NCBI GenBank assembly: GCA_012861695.1
Contig: JAAOOA010000524.1
Location: forward strand, 1 to 64,000
DNA from: Trematomus loennbergii
Taxonomy: Eukaryota; Chordata; Actinopteri; Perciformes; Nototheniidae
DNA length: 64,000 nt
Direction: 5' to 3'
Below the pieces are notes generated by a model, which did not search any database, was not told where the DNA came from, and saw nothing but the letters and a program-made list of their open reading frames with translations. The stretch's first letter is position 1, and every line of letters starts with the position of its first letter. Shown one piece after another: positions 25,456 to 35,685 of this stretch. The position numbers and the translations under genes were made by a program.

Positions 25456-28162
25456 TAATTCTCTCTTTGGTTTTCATCAAGGCTACTTTCATTCTTTCTT
25501 ATTTTAAATATCTTTATTTCATGCAGTAGTTGGACACCTGATTTTATAAACCAAAAAAAAGAGCTTCTTAAATCGATACTACATTGATCAAAGAAATAAA
25601 TCCTAATCATGTCATGACCTTGACTTCATCTGGTGCAATAAGTGAGGGCAGGTTAGGGGATGTTTTGCACTCTAAATCTGTGTATCAACAGTGGCAAAAC
25701 ATCATTTATGATTTTCTCCAACAGCATGATATTTTGTTTAATTTCAACAGATCCTGAACATTTCTGTTGAGTCTGTTACTAATGTTTACACTCATCGTAA
25801 CCAGGAGAAGAGATAATACAGAATGATGGGCTTTTGATTCAATACTGCCTATAAACAGGTCTGCTAAGTGATTTAAAATTCAGTGAAAAGTGAAACCAGA
25901 CGGAGTATCAGCAGCAGTTTAGTCTGGGCTTTTGTTTTATGGTTATTGAAGATAATAGAAAGGAATGTGTGCAGTGCAGTGAGACTAATATGCAATCCTT
26001 CTGAATCGGGAGTGTGGCTTAGTGCAAACTGCTGCATGTCAATTATTTACGGATGCTGGATTTCCACCAGTGTTATAAAACACAGCATAAAAAAAAAAAC
26101 CTTTCTTTAAATACGACAAAGCAGCTTGGATTTGATTGGAGAATCTTCCCGTCAACTGCATGTCTACCAAGAATAGCTCTGCTTCATAATAGATGAGACA
26201 TGTTGGCCTTGGTGACACAGTTTAATAGGTTAAGGACCTCATCACACACACACACTACACACACCTTGTCCCTCGCCCTTTAAATTCTTTACACAATTTT
26301 ACACAGAACCCCTCTTTCCATTTGTCCTTTTTTATTCTCATACTTTCCATCAGCTGCTGGCCTCATTCACAAGGCCCCAGACCCCCACTGACACTGACCC
26401 TTACTCACCACATACACACCAGGCGCATTGGCTTCTAAGGTTAGCAATATTTCCCTGATTTTGTATTGCCTTGCATTTCTATACAGTCAAATGTGTATCC
26501 TTAAAGGTCATATGCTGCAGCAAAAACGCATGACTTAGCACACACACACACACGCAGACAATCCTCTTGCGCAAACCGTGATCATGTCACACCACTCACC
26601 AACCAATATTCACACACACAGCTGAATAGAGTGCCTCGGTTAAAATTTACGACCCCATGCATCTTAAACTTGTATGTTTATTGCCTGAAATGGCAGGATG
26701 AAATCAAATTCATTACAAGGCCCTACATCATCCGGAGCCGGCTGCCAAGGGCTTTCTGCTCGCGCTGCAGTCGACTCAGCTTCCCATGGAGGTACCAGGA
26801 AGTGTGTGTGTGTGTCTGTGTGTGTGTGTTTGCTTAGCATGTTAATTTTCAGGCCTCCATGTAATACGAGTGTCAGACGAGGGCTGTTAGCAGGGATTCA
26901 TATATATATTTTCAGCTTGGGACCCAGAGAAATGTACTCTCTCTCTGTGGTACCCGGGCTCATTAAAACATATTGCTTTTCCTGCCTGTTTCCCATTTTG
27001 GATGCAGACGCCGAGCGGCAGCCAGGCCCCCGTTTTTGATACCGAATGTGCAGCACATTATGAGATGCAGTAGAGTTTGGGATTAAATTCGCTGCGTTAT
27101 CTTTTTCTTACACGATGCAGGCTCCGTCTCGCCTGTGATGAGGAGCTCCCGCTACAAGATGGCCAAGAGAGAAAAATCTGAGTGTATCGAGCGCCCGCTT
27201 TCTCTTCCTCCATCCCTCCCCGTCTCAGTCCATATCATCCCTCATTCAATGCTTTCACCTCCCCTCTTTCAAACCTGCACCTCCTCCTCTGCTCTAGATG
27301 TTCACATTTTGGGATTACGGCTGTTGACAGATTTACACAACAAAACTTGTCCTCCATCTTTCTTTGCTCCATCTCGCCATCCTTTCCCATCTTTCTCCTT
27401 CTTACACCTTTTTCTTCTACTCAAACTGTCTTCTTCCTCTGGCAACCCCCCCCCCCCTTCCTTCTCTTTCCCCCCCCTCCTGCAATAAGACTGACAAGAT
27501 AAGAGATTGCATTTCCCCGCACAGCTTGAAGAGGGTGTCATGTTTAAGGAGGGGAACCTGACACTGCACATCAAACCTTTGTAACATTTCAATGGGTTTC
27601 CTATTGCCCCTCCACCACAGCTTGTCAGACATCAACCCATTATTGACATATTGTGGATTAGAGAGGTGAGGGGGGGGGGGGGGGGGGTTGTGTGGGGGGA
27701 ATCCAAGGCTTTCTGCAGATTGCTGCTATCTGTGTTTCACTGCTATCTAACAGTACGGGAGAGCTGTGGGACAAACGCTTGAGGAGGCAATGGATTTTCT
27801 TGCTTGGATGAACGTGTATAAGCGATGTCAGGTTGTTGTACGGTGCTGAGAGGTGGGGCTAAAGGGGAAAACAATACAAGGAGGAGGGAATCAGAGCAGC
27901 AATGAAAAACAAGTGATGCAGAGAAGGAGGAAACAATGTCTGCTCGAAAGGAGGCGTAAATGCAGTCTTTCCCTCCAAAATAACACATTGGTTAACTGCT
28001 GCACATCTATTTTACAGTTGGTAGAAACAAGTCCAATTCTATTACTGGCTCGGTCTTCAGCTTTCAATCCTATCAAACTATTTAAATCAAAAGATGGAGT
28101 TTGCTCAGTTTGTCACGAAATGTAAATGTTCAAACTTTACATGAGCACCATACTTGTGTTTG
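25456..28162. other. No recognised gene; homopolymer runs
   Basis: Mixed sequence with small CA/TG tracts (26236, 26538, 26801-26829), pyrimidine-rich DNA at 27190-27480 and a G18 run at 27670-27687. The block 26710-26790 is GC-rich and unclassified. No splice-supported exon was found. Confidence 0.5.
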
Positions 28163-28560
28163 CTAAAAGGGGCCCTGTTATTACATTACATGCATTACCT
28201 GTTAGACGCTTTTATCCAAAGCGACTTCCATACTCAATACTGTGGACATCCCCACATGAGCCATTTGGGGAGAAGTGTCTCAGGGGACACAACGACATGC
28301 TGACTGCAGTGGGGTTTTGAACCTGTGACCCCCCTGATCCGAACACCAACGCAAAACCACTGCGCCACACGTCTCCCATGCTCATTCTCAGGTTTATATC
28401 TGTATTGTGTTTCCTTTAATGTGACATGTCAACATGCTTTAATGTTCAAAAAGCTTCTCATACTGCCTGTGCACCTCTTTTCACCCTCTGTCTGAAACCA
28501 AGCTTAGAGATGTCCGCCCCTTAGCCAATCACGTAGAAGGTGTTGTAGGGATATTAAGGC
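28163..28560 (-). mobile_element. MITE family D copy split by a SINE
   Basis: The D terminus AAAAGGGGCCCTGTTA (28164-28180) and the next D segment (GCTCATTCTCAGGTTTAT from 28380) are separated by the SINE at 28180-28378. The copy then continues through CATGCTTTAATGTTCAAAAA, TTTTCACCCTCTGTCTGAAA and a CCAATCAC box. It fades near 28560; the rest of the element is missing. Confidence 0.75.
28180..28378 (-). mobile_element. tRNA-derived SINE
   Basis: On the minus strand the head is tRNA-like, with an A-box-like GTGGCGCAGTGG and a B-box GGTTCAAAACCCC at suitable spacing. A body follows, then the tail AAGTCGCTTTGGATAAAAGC and an (ATGTA)n-type end. The tail matches the LINE 3' end at 2965-3466, the usual relation of a SINE to the LINE whose enzyme mobilises it. 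It interrupts a family D MITE. It is not a functional tRNA gene. Confidence 0.87.
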
Positions 28561-28758
28561 CTCACTGTAAGACGAACATTACAAGCTTCTGAAAGAAAAT
28601 GGGTTGTTTTAACTCAAACATTTAAAAAAGTTAATTCACCGCTAATGTTTTGATGACTATGAACTGATTTTTAATATTGTGTATACAGTGTTCAACCACT
28701 TTGGGTCATATTGGTGATTGTACTCAAACATTTTTACTGAATCTGTCTGACGCTGGTC

Positions 28759-28945
28759 TGACGTCATCACGTATGTGCTCCGCCCCCGACGTGCGTAGAC
28801 GTTCTCTCACCCATGCCTTCACCAGAGTCCGCCATTAGCTCCTCGCCTCGGTTGAAATCGCTCATACTTTTAAGAATACTTTCCCCACCTTGCTGATTGC
28901 ACTCACTGCCGGAATCTTGATCCTTTTTTTGGCCGCACTACTCAG
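28759..28945 (+). promoter_or_regulatory. Candidate promoter and non-coding first exon
   Basis: A GC-rich segment in AT-rich surroundings. It has a perfect CRE, TGACGTCA, at 28759-28766, a GC-box-like CCGCCCCC near 28780, and ends in CTCAG with a consensus donor GTGAGT at 28946-28951. The next plausible acceptor on the same strand precedes the exon-like block at 30938, so this may be the 5' end of the SAMD3-like copy. No TATA box is evident. The transcription start is unknown and the whole assignment is inference. Confidence 0.45.
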
Positions 28946-29730
28946 GTGAGTTACGTCTTGCCTTTGCACAGTATTTAAATGATGTTTTATTAATTTCTGC
29001 ATCTAATGCACTTTGTGTCGCATGGTGTGTTAGTTTGATTTGAGCTCTTGTTAGCTAGCCTACATTTAATATCTGCCTCACTTGAAAAATGATTTAACTT
29101 ACGTGTAAGACAGTATTTTTATATTGTTTTAAGTTATATCTCAAAGTGGAACGTTTGTGTTGCAAAAGTTCTCTGGAAAATTCGAACCTAAAATGGCGGC
29201 AGGCCGCGCGTTTTCTTTCTTCTTTTTTTTTACTGCATGTCTGGGCATGTTTTATTAACTTAGAGGCATAGAGGATTTACGTTCATTTGATCCACTACAA
29301 TGTACCATAACCGTGCGTTCTGCATGTTAGTAAAAGCAAGCTAACTTGAAACAATAGACTATTCATTTTACAAGGTAATTTATACCCCCCAGCGTTTTCA
29401 ATTACATGTAACTTAGCAAAGGTAATGATTGCACAGTGATGATACTAATACTTCTAGAATCTATGGAATCTCAGCTTTAATCTGATAAGTAATAAAGTAT
29501 TTCTACCGTGAGTTAGGCATTTTTTCGCTCAGGGCTAATTTAGACGCTTCTTGTGAGACTTGTGTTTTGTTTCGGTAAAAATGGTTCGTATCGTCAGTTA
29601 GGTGAGTTTCGTTAAGTGGGTATGACACATTAATAGGTTTTTAAATATTAAGAAGCCCTGAGACAAAGTTCGTGAACAAAAAGCCCTCTGTACCGGTGGC
29701 TGCCCGGTTTAACAGATTAATAGTCTAGTG

Positions 29731-30518
29731 CAGGGCAAGGGTCGGCAACCGACCGTAACCAGTGGCACACTAGGAATAAGTGTACAAAATATTTATTTTA
29801 TTTTCGGATCCTGAACGAGACCGCCGCCAGAGCGCGTCTCCCCGTTACCTGCAGAAGGAAGCCATGCACGCAACGCAGCCCCACTCAAAAAGGCCGATCG
29901 CGAGACGTAACATACATGACACTTTTCTCTGTGTGCGGCAAAACAAGCTCGCCAAAATCGCTTCACCAGTCAGGCAGTATTTTAAGGTGTCCGAAAAAGA
30001 CAATAAAATAGCGGTATGCAACGTGTGTGAAGCAGAAATCCTGCAGCTCCACCCGCTGTGACGGACCGGTGAGCGGAGCAGAACACACAAGAGTTAGACC
30101 TAACACACTTAGCTATTTGATCTACCTTTGGAACTAGTTATAAATATATTTATTCTTCACTGTCACTCATTACTGGATCAGTGAGCTGCATGAGATACTG
30201 ACAGGCTGTCAGGAGAGAGAGAGAGAGGAAAAGAGAGCGCTTCCGCTCATTTCTCCCGTGTTATTATCCAAAGTTAATGTAAACTTGAATAATGTAGGCT
30301 ACTTCATTTGAATGTAACAATTATGTTGGTTGTTGTTTGTGGAAGCGCCAGTGAATGAGCCCCATTAACTGAGTTTTAAACATCACTTTTCACGAGTGTT
30401 TTCGTCGAGCTCTTCAACACCCCCCCCCTTCCCCCCGTTGATAATTCACGATCGTCGGCACGCTGATAAAACATTTTTTTAGAATGGAACTTCATATCAA
30501 AAAGGTTGCCGACCCCTG
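29731..30518 (+). mobile_element. hAT element, internally deleted, 8-bp target duplication
   Basis: The left end CAGGGCAAGGGTCGGCAACC and right end GGTTGCCGACCCCTG are the inverted termini of a Charlie-like hAT. The octamer GTCTAGTG stands at 29723-29730 and again at 30519-30526, a perfect target duplication. At 788 bp it is far shorter than an autonomous hAT (usually 2.5-4 kb), and only an N-terminal transposase remnant is left. It sits inside the right arm of the inverted repeat at 29190-30691. Confidence 0.93.
29780..30061 (+). pseudogene. hAT transposase N-terminal remnant (BED finger)
   Basis: An open frame of ~93 codons inside the hAT element includes SPVRQYFKVSEKDNKIAVCN followed by VCEAEI. 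This matches the start of a BED-type zinc finger (aromatic-rich F-x-V...C-x2-C) found at the N-terminus of hAT transposases. The distal His residues of the finger and the entire RNase H-like catalytic domain are absent, so no active enzyme can be made. No intact start is assured. Confidence 0.7.
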
Positions 30519-30937
30519 GTCTAGTGTTTCAAGTTAGCTTGCTTTTTACAAACATTCAGAATGCACGGTTATGTTAAAACGTTAGTGGATAAAATTAACG
30601 TAAATCCTCTATGCCTCCAAGCTAATAAAACATGCACAGACATGCATGCGGTAACAAAAAAGAAGAAAAGTGAGCGTCCTGCCGCCATTTTCAACCCAGT
30701 CTCACGGCATTTCGTGTTATTAGTCACGAAATTAATTTAATCTATTGATTCGTGTTCACCAACACGATTTTAAATTGTATAATGTCTGAGTTTTTAAGCC
30801 GTCAGTGAGGAAACGAAATGGCTCAGAGCCTCAGAATACTGAAATGTTTAGCATGTTATGTTTGTGTTTATCTCTGCTGCCTTCAGTCCACATCTACATT
30901 GTACTGTGAATTAAATAGTCATTTTATATTTTGGCAG

Positions 30938-32689
30938 ATTTGTGCAGAGTTTCACAGGATAACAAACCTCAACCTGAAGAACCACTTCTATGCGGAGTTG
31001 GATAGACATGCCCCCCGTCTTCAGAGCCTGTTCAGGAAGAAGGCGGCAAGCAAAGGGAAGGTAGCTGAAGTTCTGATTCAGCTATTCGTCTCCTATGACC
31101 TCCAGGTGAGTCGGTTATGCCTCTTGGTGTTTTATTCTCATACTAGAGTGGATTATCTTTGTCAAAATGGTAATCTCTTCAGTCATGGAAGAGCCCTTTC
31201 TTGTGATATCAATTGTTGTGTGGCTATACTGTTTAGCATCCAAAGTAAAACAAAGATATGTTCTCACACTCAAGGAGCAAGGTGACGTCCATGTCCGACG
31301 TGCTGCTGTGCTCTGCCTGCATATCTGCATGAAGATGACTCCACGTTTCTGAGGCTGTGGCATGTAAGTCAGCATAATAACTGTTTTGAATGTATGTGAC
31401 AGATCATCAAAAAATAGTTTATCTGTTACATTGTTTCAGGAGCTCTATCGGCAGGAAGACAATTATTTGAATTTTTTATAGTGAAAACATTATAATAAAT
31501 GATAGATTTAGTTTGAAAAAGTATGAACTGTCCTGGTGTCATCAAAGCTTGATTCTGTCACTGAGGTTATATTACTCAAACATTATCTCGTGTTGCTCAC
31601 ATCCCATTCAGGTTCTAGTTCCAAGATTTGAATATTGCCATAAGAATTGTAATTATTGTAAGGTACACAATGGATATGTTGAATATAATCTCCCTTTACT
31701 TCACTACTTTAGGATTTATTTGAAAGCTCTTTAGGTTTCAGTGTTAAAAATGGGCTCACGTGATTTAATAAAATATACAATTAAGAGAGGGCTTTCTTTC
31801 CTGCAGCATCAGTGTTCAATACAAAATAATCTCTAGTGTTCCCCATATTTTCTTATGTGTAGTAGGGAGAGATTATACTGTAAATATATATTCAGTTGCC
31901 AGTTTATTAGGTACAACTAGCGAATAGTAACACAGTCTAATACAGTGATAAAATAATCCTACCCTTATGAAGGTTATAAATGTTTTTTTTGTAGAAAGCA
32001 TTTATGTCAACTGATTGGTTATTTTGGAGGCTGAAGTTCTGGGGCTGTAACATTATGTTGTGCAATGCTGATGGTGTTTCCTTAACCCTTTAACTGCCAG
32101 CGCCACCATTTGGTAGCCAGCTTGACCTGTGGGGTCAGTCAAAACTTTTTTTTAATTTGTGGCCATTTGATAAAAAAAATGCAAACAAATAATTTTTCCA
32201 TAGCTTTTTTCTTGGTCTGGCAGTTAAAGGGTTAAAGCCACATTATGCACAAAACATTAGGTTATTTGATGTGATATGTCACTGATGTATTTTTCAGAAA
32301 ACAGATTTCTGAGATAGCCAAGGCAATTTGGGGTAATGGGTAACGTTTATCTGTTCTTATCATCAGGTGGAGCAGTCTGATGATCCAGACATAGAGGACA
32401 TCGCGGTCGGACTTCTCATGATCAGTGCCAGGTCAACAGATACCACGCTCTTCTGCCAGAGAGGATCACTGTTGTCATTGAGGGTAACAGAGTTATCGAA
32501 CTCCCTACACTGGCTGATGCATTCATCCTGCTTTTTGCACTGACCTTTGCCCTGCATCTGAGCTATCCAAAAGACTTGGCCAACACTTTTGACTTCACCC
32601 AGAAAGTGTTGATGGGCCTTGATGAGGGGAACTTGAAGAATTTGAAGCCCAGGGTGTTGAGCCTGAAAAATGACCTTTTGGCAGTGTAA
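30938..32689 (+). pseudogene. SAMD3-like gene remnant, three exon-like blocks
   Basis: Three blocks with consensus splice edges join in phase 0: 30938-31105 (acceptor TTGGCAG, donor GTGAGT), 31275-31363 (acceptor CACTCAAG, donor GTAAGT) and 32367-32689 (acceptor CATCAG, stop TAA). They encode LKNHFYAELDRHAPRLQSLF, then GDVHVRRAAVL and ALPAYLHEDDSTFLRLWH, then DQCQVNRYHALLPERITVV, then LSYPKDLANTFDFTQKVL and RVLSLKNDLL. From memory this order is the C-terminal half of a large uncharacterised fish family often named sterile alpha motif domain-containing protein 3-like. Frame changes fall after VHVRRAAVL in block 2 and after EDIAVGLLM in block 3. No SAM domain or clear start lies upstream. Most likely a decayed, 5'-incomplete duplicate; its function is unknown. 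Confidence 0.68.
32082..32235. mobile_element. piggyBac-type MITE, 154 bp
   Basis: TTAACCCTTTAACTGCCAG at the left and its exact reverse complement at the right form a perfect 19-bp inverted terminus. TTAA at each end followed by CCC is the piggyBac pattern. The interior is AT-rich and non-coding. It lies in the last intron of the SAMD3-like remnant. Confidence 0.88.
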
Positions 32690-32721
32690 TACTACCAACG
32701 TGCAAAGTTGCACTTTAACAA

Positions 32722-32726
32722 TCACA

Positions 32727-32775
<49 letters not shown>

Positions 32776-32776
32776 A

Positions 32777-32817
<41 letters not shown>

Positions 32818-32837
32818 ACACACACACCACACACACA

Positions 32838-32929
<92 letters not shown>

Positions 32930-32954
32930 CACACCACAACACACACACACACAC

Positions 32955-33017
<63 letters not shown>

Positions 33018-33021
33018 CACA

Positions 33022-33095
<74 letters not shown>

Positions 33096-33120
33096 ACACA
33101 CACACACACACAACACACAC
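32722..33120. repeat. (CA)n compound microsatellite, ~400 bp
   Basis: The longest CA tract in the window, broken by many single-base slips (CACCAC, CAACAC). It begins 33 bp after the stop codon of the SAMD3-like remnant, so it would fall in its 3' UTR. The long frames through it on both strands are artefacts. Confidence 0.96.
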
Positions 33121-33878
33121 TAAAATAAACTAAACAACTTCTTTACGGAAGACAGGCAAGATATCTTCCGGCTGTGATTGGTTGTTCGTAGTCACCTGGC
33201 AAGCTGTGCTCTCGGCTGAGTTCAAAAGTTAAAGTTCTTTAAACTAAAGATGCAGTCAGTGTCCTGGTCACGCCTTGTGAAATTGGGGTGTCTTTATTGA
33301 CAACAGTGGATTTGAGCAAGGGTACCGCCCCTATGCAAACTGCCAACATTATTTTTCTCAGAAAAAAAACACACACACACACTCTGTTCTCCTGTTTACA
33401 TCCTGCTGCTTTACATCTGTGTTCTGTATTACATTGACAGATTTGTTACTGTTCAGCTTCAAGTTGAAGGACTGTTTGTAGATGTTGTTTTATACTTTTA
33501 TATGTATTGGGTCTTTATGTGTTAAATTAATACGCAGAACTGTTCCTGAAAATTGTGTTTAATTCTTGCCAACACAAGCACATTATTATGTGTCTATGCT
33601 GGTTTTGTTAAATGTATTCAGTACCTATTCATTTTCATATGCCTTGGTAGGCTTGAAGACATTGGACCCTGTATGTGTAAGTGATCTTTCATCTGAACCT
33701 GGTGTGTCTCTCGTGGTAGACTGATTTCATAGAAGAGTCTCTTTTAACTTGAGGAGGAGCCTTTCACATAATAACTTTTAGAGCCAAAGTTTGTTTCTTT
33801 TGAAACTATTGTGGTTAAAAAGGCCCTAGCACTGTTTTTAAGGTATATATTTTTATTTAAAAGAGTTATTTGCTATAA

Positions 33879-33913
<35 letters not shown>

Positions 33914-34009
33914 TGTTTCTTAATAAAACAGTGATTTGCATTTAAATTGTCAGTGTAAAAGTGCTTTTGAATGTTTACTCAATGTTAACTTAGGGATTTT
34001 GAGTTACAG
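33121..34009 (+). other. Possible 3' UTR of the SAMD3-like remnant
   Basis: AT-rich sequence without a coding signal. A (TA)n run lies at about 33893-33911, and a poly(A) signal AATAAA at 33922-33927 could end the transcript. The link to the upstream exons is inference from position and strand. Confidence 0.35.
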
Positions 34010-34500
34010 TTATCTGAAAATATTTATGTAATCGGTTTCAAAAAATGTTTTAAGTACTCTACATTCAGTCCGTTTTGAGTACTAATCAATTGACGTTTTT
34101 AATTCATATCGCGTTTTATACAGCGAAAAGTTTTTTATTTAGAGATAATAAAAATATTCAAGTTAAATATATTTGATTTTCATATGTACTGTGCTAACAA
34201 AATAGCTAGTTGAAAAGATATGAACATTTTTAAGTCAACAATACTTGATCTTTATATGTACAGTGTTAACACAAATTATTAGTTAAAAGAAACTTAATAT
34301 ATAATGTTTCTTTAACTTACAAACAATATGTTTGTGTGCCTTGAAAATTACTACTAAATAGAACTCAATTGATAAGATTATACTTTAACTTAAAACATTT
34401 CAGTTAAGGTATAAGTATTACTCAAAAATTTGTATGTAATCAGTTTCAAAGAAACTTTTGAGTTCTATTAACTTGTCAGGTTTTACAGTGAAAATCGCTG
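34010..34500. repeat. Degenerate AT-rich direct repeats
   Basis: Two pairs of related blocks. TATGTAATCGGTTTCAAA near 34024 resembles TATGTAATCAGTTTCAAA near 34433. The block with TTTTCATATGTACTGTGCTA (34177) resembles TCTTTATATGTACAGTGTTA (34249), 72 bp away. TTTTGAGT or ACTCAAAA words recur. It may be a decayed minisatellite or an old transposon. Confidence 0.55.
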
Positions 34501-35191
34501 CATACATTGCTTTAACAAGGAAACTATTTAATTATTTAAAACAGGTAAAATAAACACATGTCTCTAGTGTATCTGCTAATGCTGTAAAAGTGGTCGTCTT
34601 ATTAATAAAAACAACATGAAGTGATCCTATATCATATTACAAGCTTTAATAACACACTTCTCCAACATTAGAAAAGTAACATAGCAGTTTTACTTCTGTT
34701 GAATTCCTTTCCGCTTCCTCTCCCTCTTCCCTGGAGTGAGTTCAGCTGACCCGAGATGCTTCAGTGTATCAATATTACATTTGCCTCAACTACAGCTTTA
34801 AGGACAAGCTCTGCTGCTTGTTTCTACTCCCACCCCACAGCCACAGCCACATTCATACAGGGAGCTTGTAACCGCTGAGATTGTGACAAATGTGTCCCAT
34901 GCCCTCTCTCCTTCTATCCTCCAAACCAATTTTCCTCACTTAATTTGTCCTTCTGTTGACCTCCTCTCCCTCCGTTCTTTATTCTTTAGTTTCCCCCCAT
35001 GTGGCTTCAATCTGTTCCCTTATAACGTATTTCCTGTTTTCATATTATTTTCCTTTCTACCATATACCATCTCCTGTCCCCCCCCTCTCTCCTTTATCGA
35101 CTGTCTGTTTTGGGGAAGTAACAAGTTACATAATCAGGATACAAAAAAAGGTAATTTTAACAGTTACATACAAAATGTGACGCACTGTTAC
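34501..35191. other. No recognised gene
   Basis: Includes a pyrimidine-rich stretch at 34900-35100. No exon or named repeat seen. Confidence 0.5.
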
Positions 35192-35685
35192 TTAAAGGGG
35201 ACCTATCATGCAAAATGCACTTTTGTACGTCTTTTATACATGAATATGTGTCCCCGGTGTTCCAGGGAACTCACCAAGTGTCAGAAAACACAACCCTCTC
35301 TATTTTCCTCCATACCCAAATCTCTAAAAAAGGGGCTGCAACGGATCTGATAAAAACTGATCCAGATTTGAACACTGTCCTGACGTCAGGACGGTGGCGC
35401 TACGGCTATTGGGCCAACTCCACCAATCAGGAGGAGACAGCCACGGCCATTGCCGTTCGAAAGCGCTGGAGATGATGTAGTACATATGCCAGGCCTGTAG
35501 GTGGTGCTGTTCTCACAGAATCTGCCCTTGCTAAAACAGGGGTAAAAAAGTGCAAATTGAGCGAAATGAGGCATGGCTAAAATGCATGATCTGTTTGGTA
35601 TTTTGAAAAAAAAGTATAAATATGCCTTATATAGGTATGGTCCTACACTATATTATTATAATATAGCATGATAGGTCCACTTTAA
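35192..35685 (+). mobile_element. MITE family B, copy 2
   Basis: TTAA-flanked, starting TTAAAGGGGACCTATCATGC and ending ATAGGTCCACTTTAA. Same length and layout as copy 1. CRE TGACGTCA at 35381-35388. Confidence 0.92.

Larger units (their letters stand above)
29190..30691. repeat. Long inverted repeat (foldback), split by hAT
   Basis: The left arm (29190-29363) starts AAAATGGCGGCAGG and contains GAGGCATAGAGGATTTACGT and AAGCAAGCTAACTTGAAAC. The right arm is its reverse complement and lies in two pieces, 29719-29730 and 30527-30691, because a hAT element inserted inside it. Arms are ~175 bp and look roughly 80% identical by eye; the loop is ~355 bp. Both outer ends carry AAAATGGCGGC, a YY1-type motif. 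It could be a foldback transposon or a local inverted duplication. Confidence 0.85.

Noticed and set aside
28300..28378. tRNA gene on the minus strand
   Set aside because: A and B boxes are present, but the cloverleaf is degenerate and it continues into a SINE body and LINE-type tail.
32363..33133. Long open frames reading CVCVCV or THTHTH on both strands (also at 13361-13810, 16657-17092, 23408-23703, 41096-41512, 52200-53076, 62357-62737)
   Set aside because: They are translations of (CA/TG)n repeats, which contain no stop codons in any frame.
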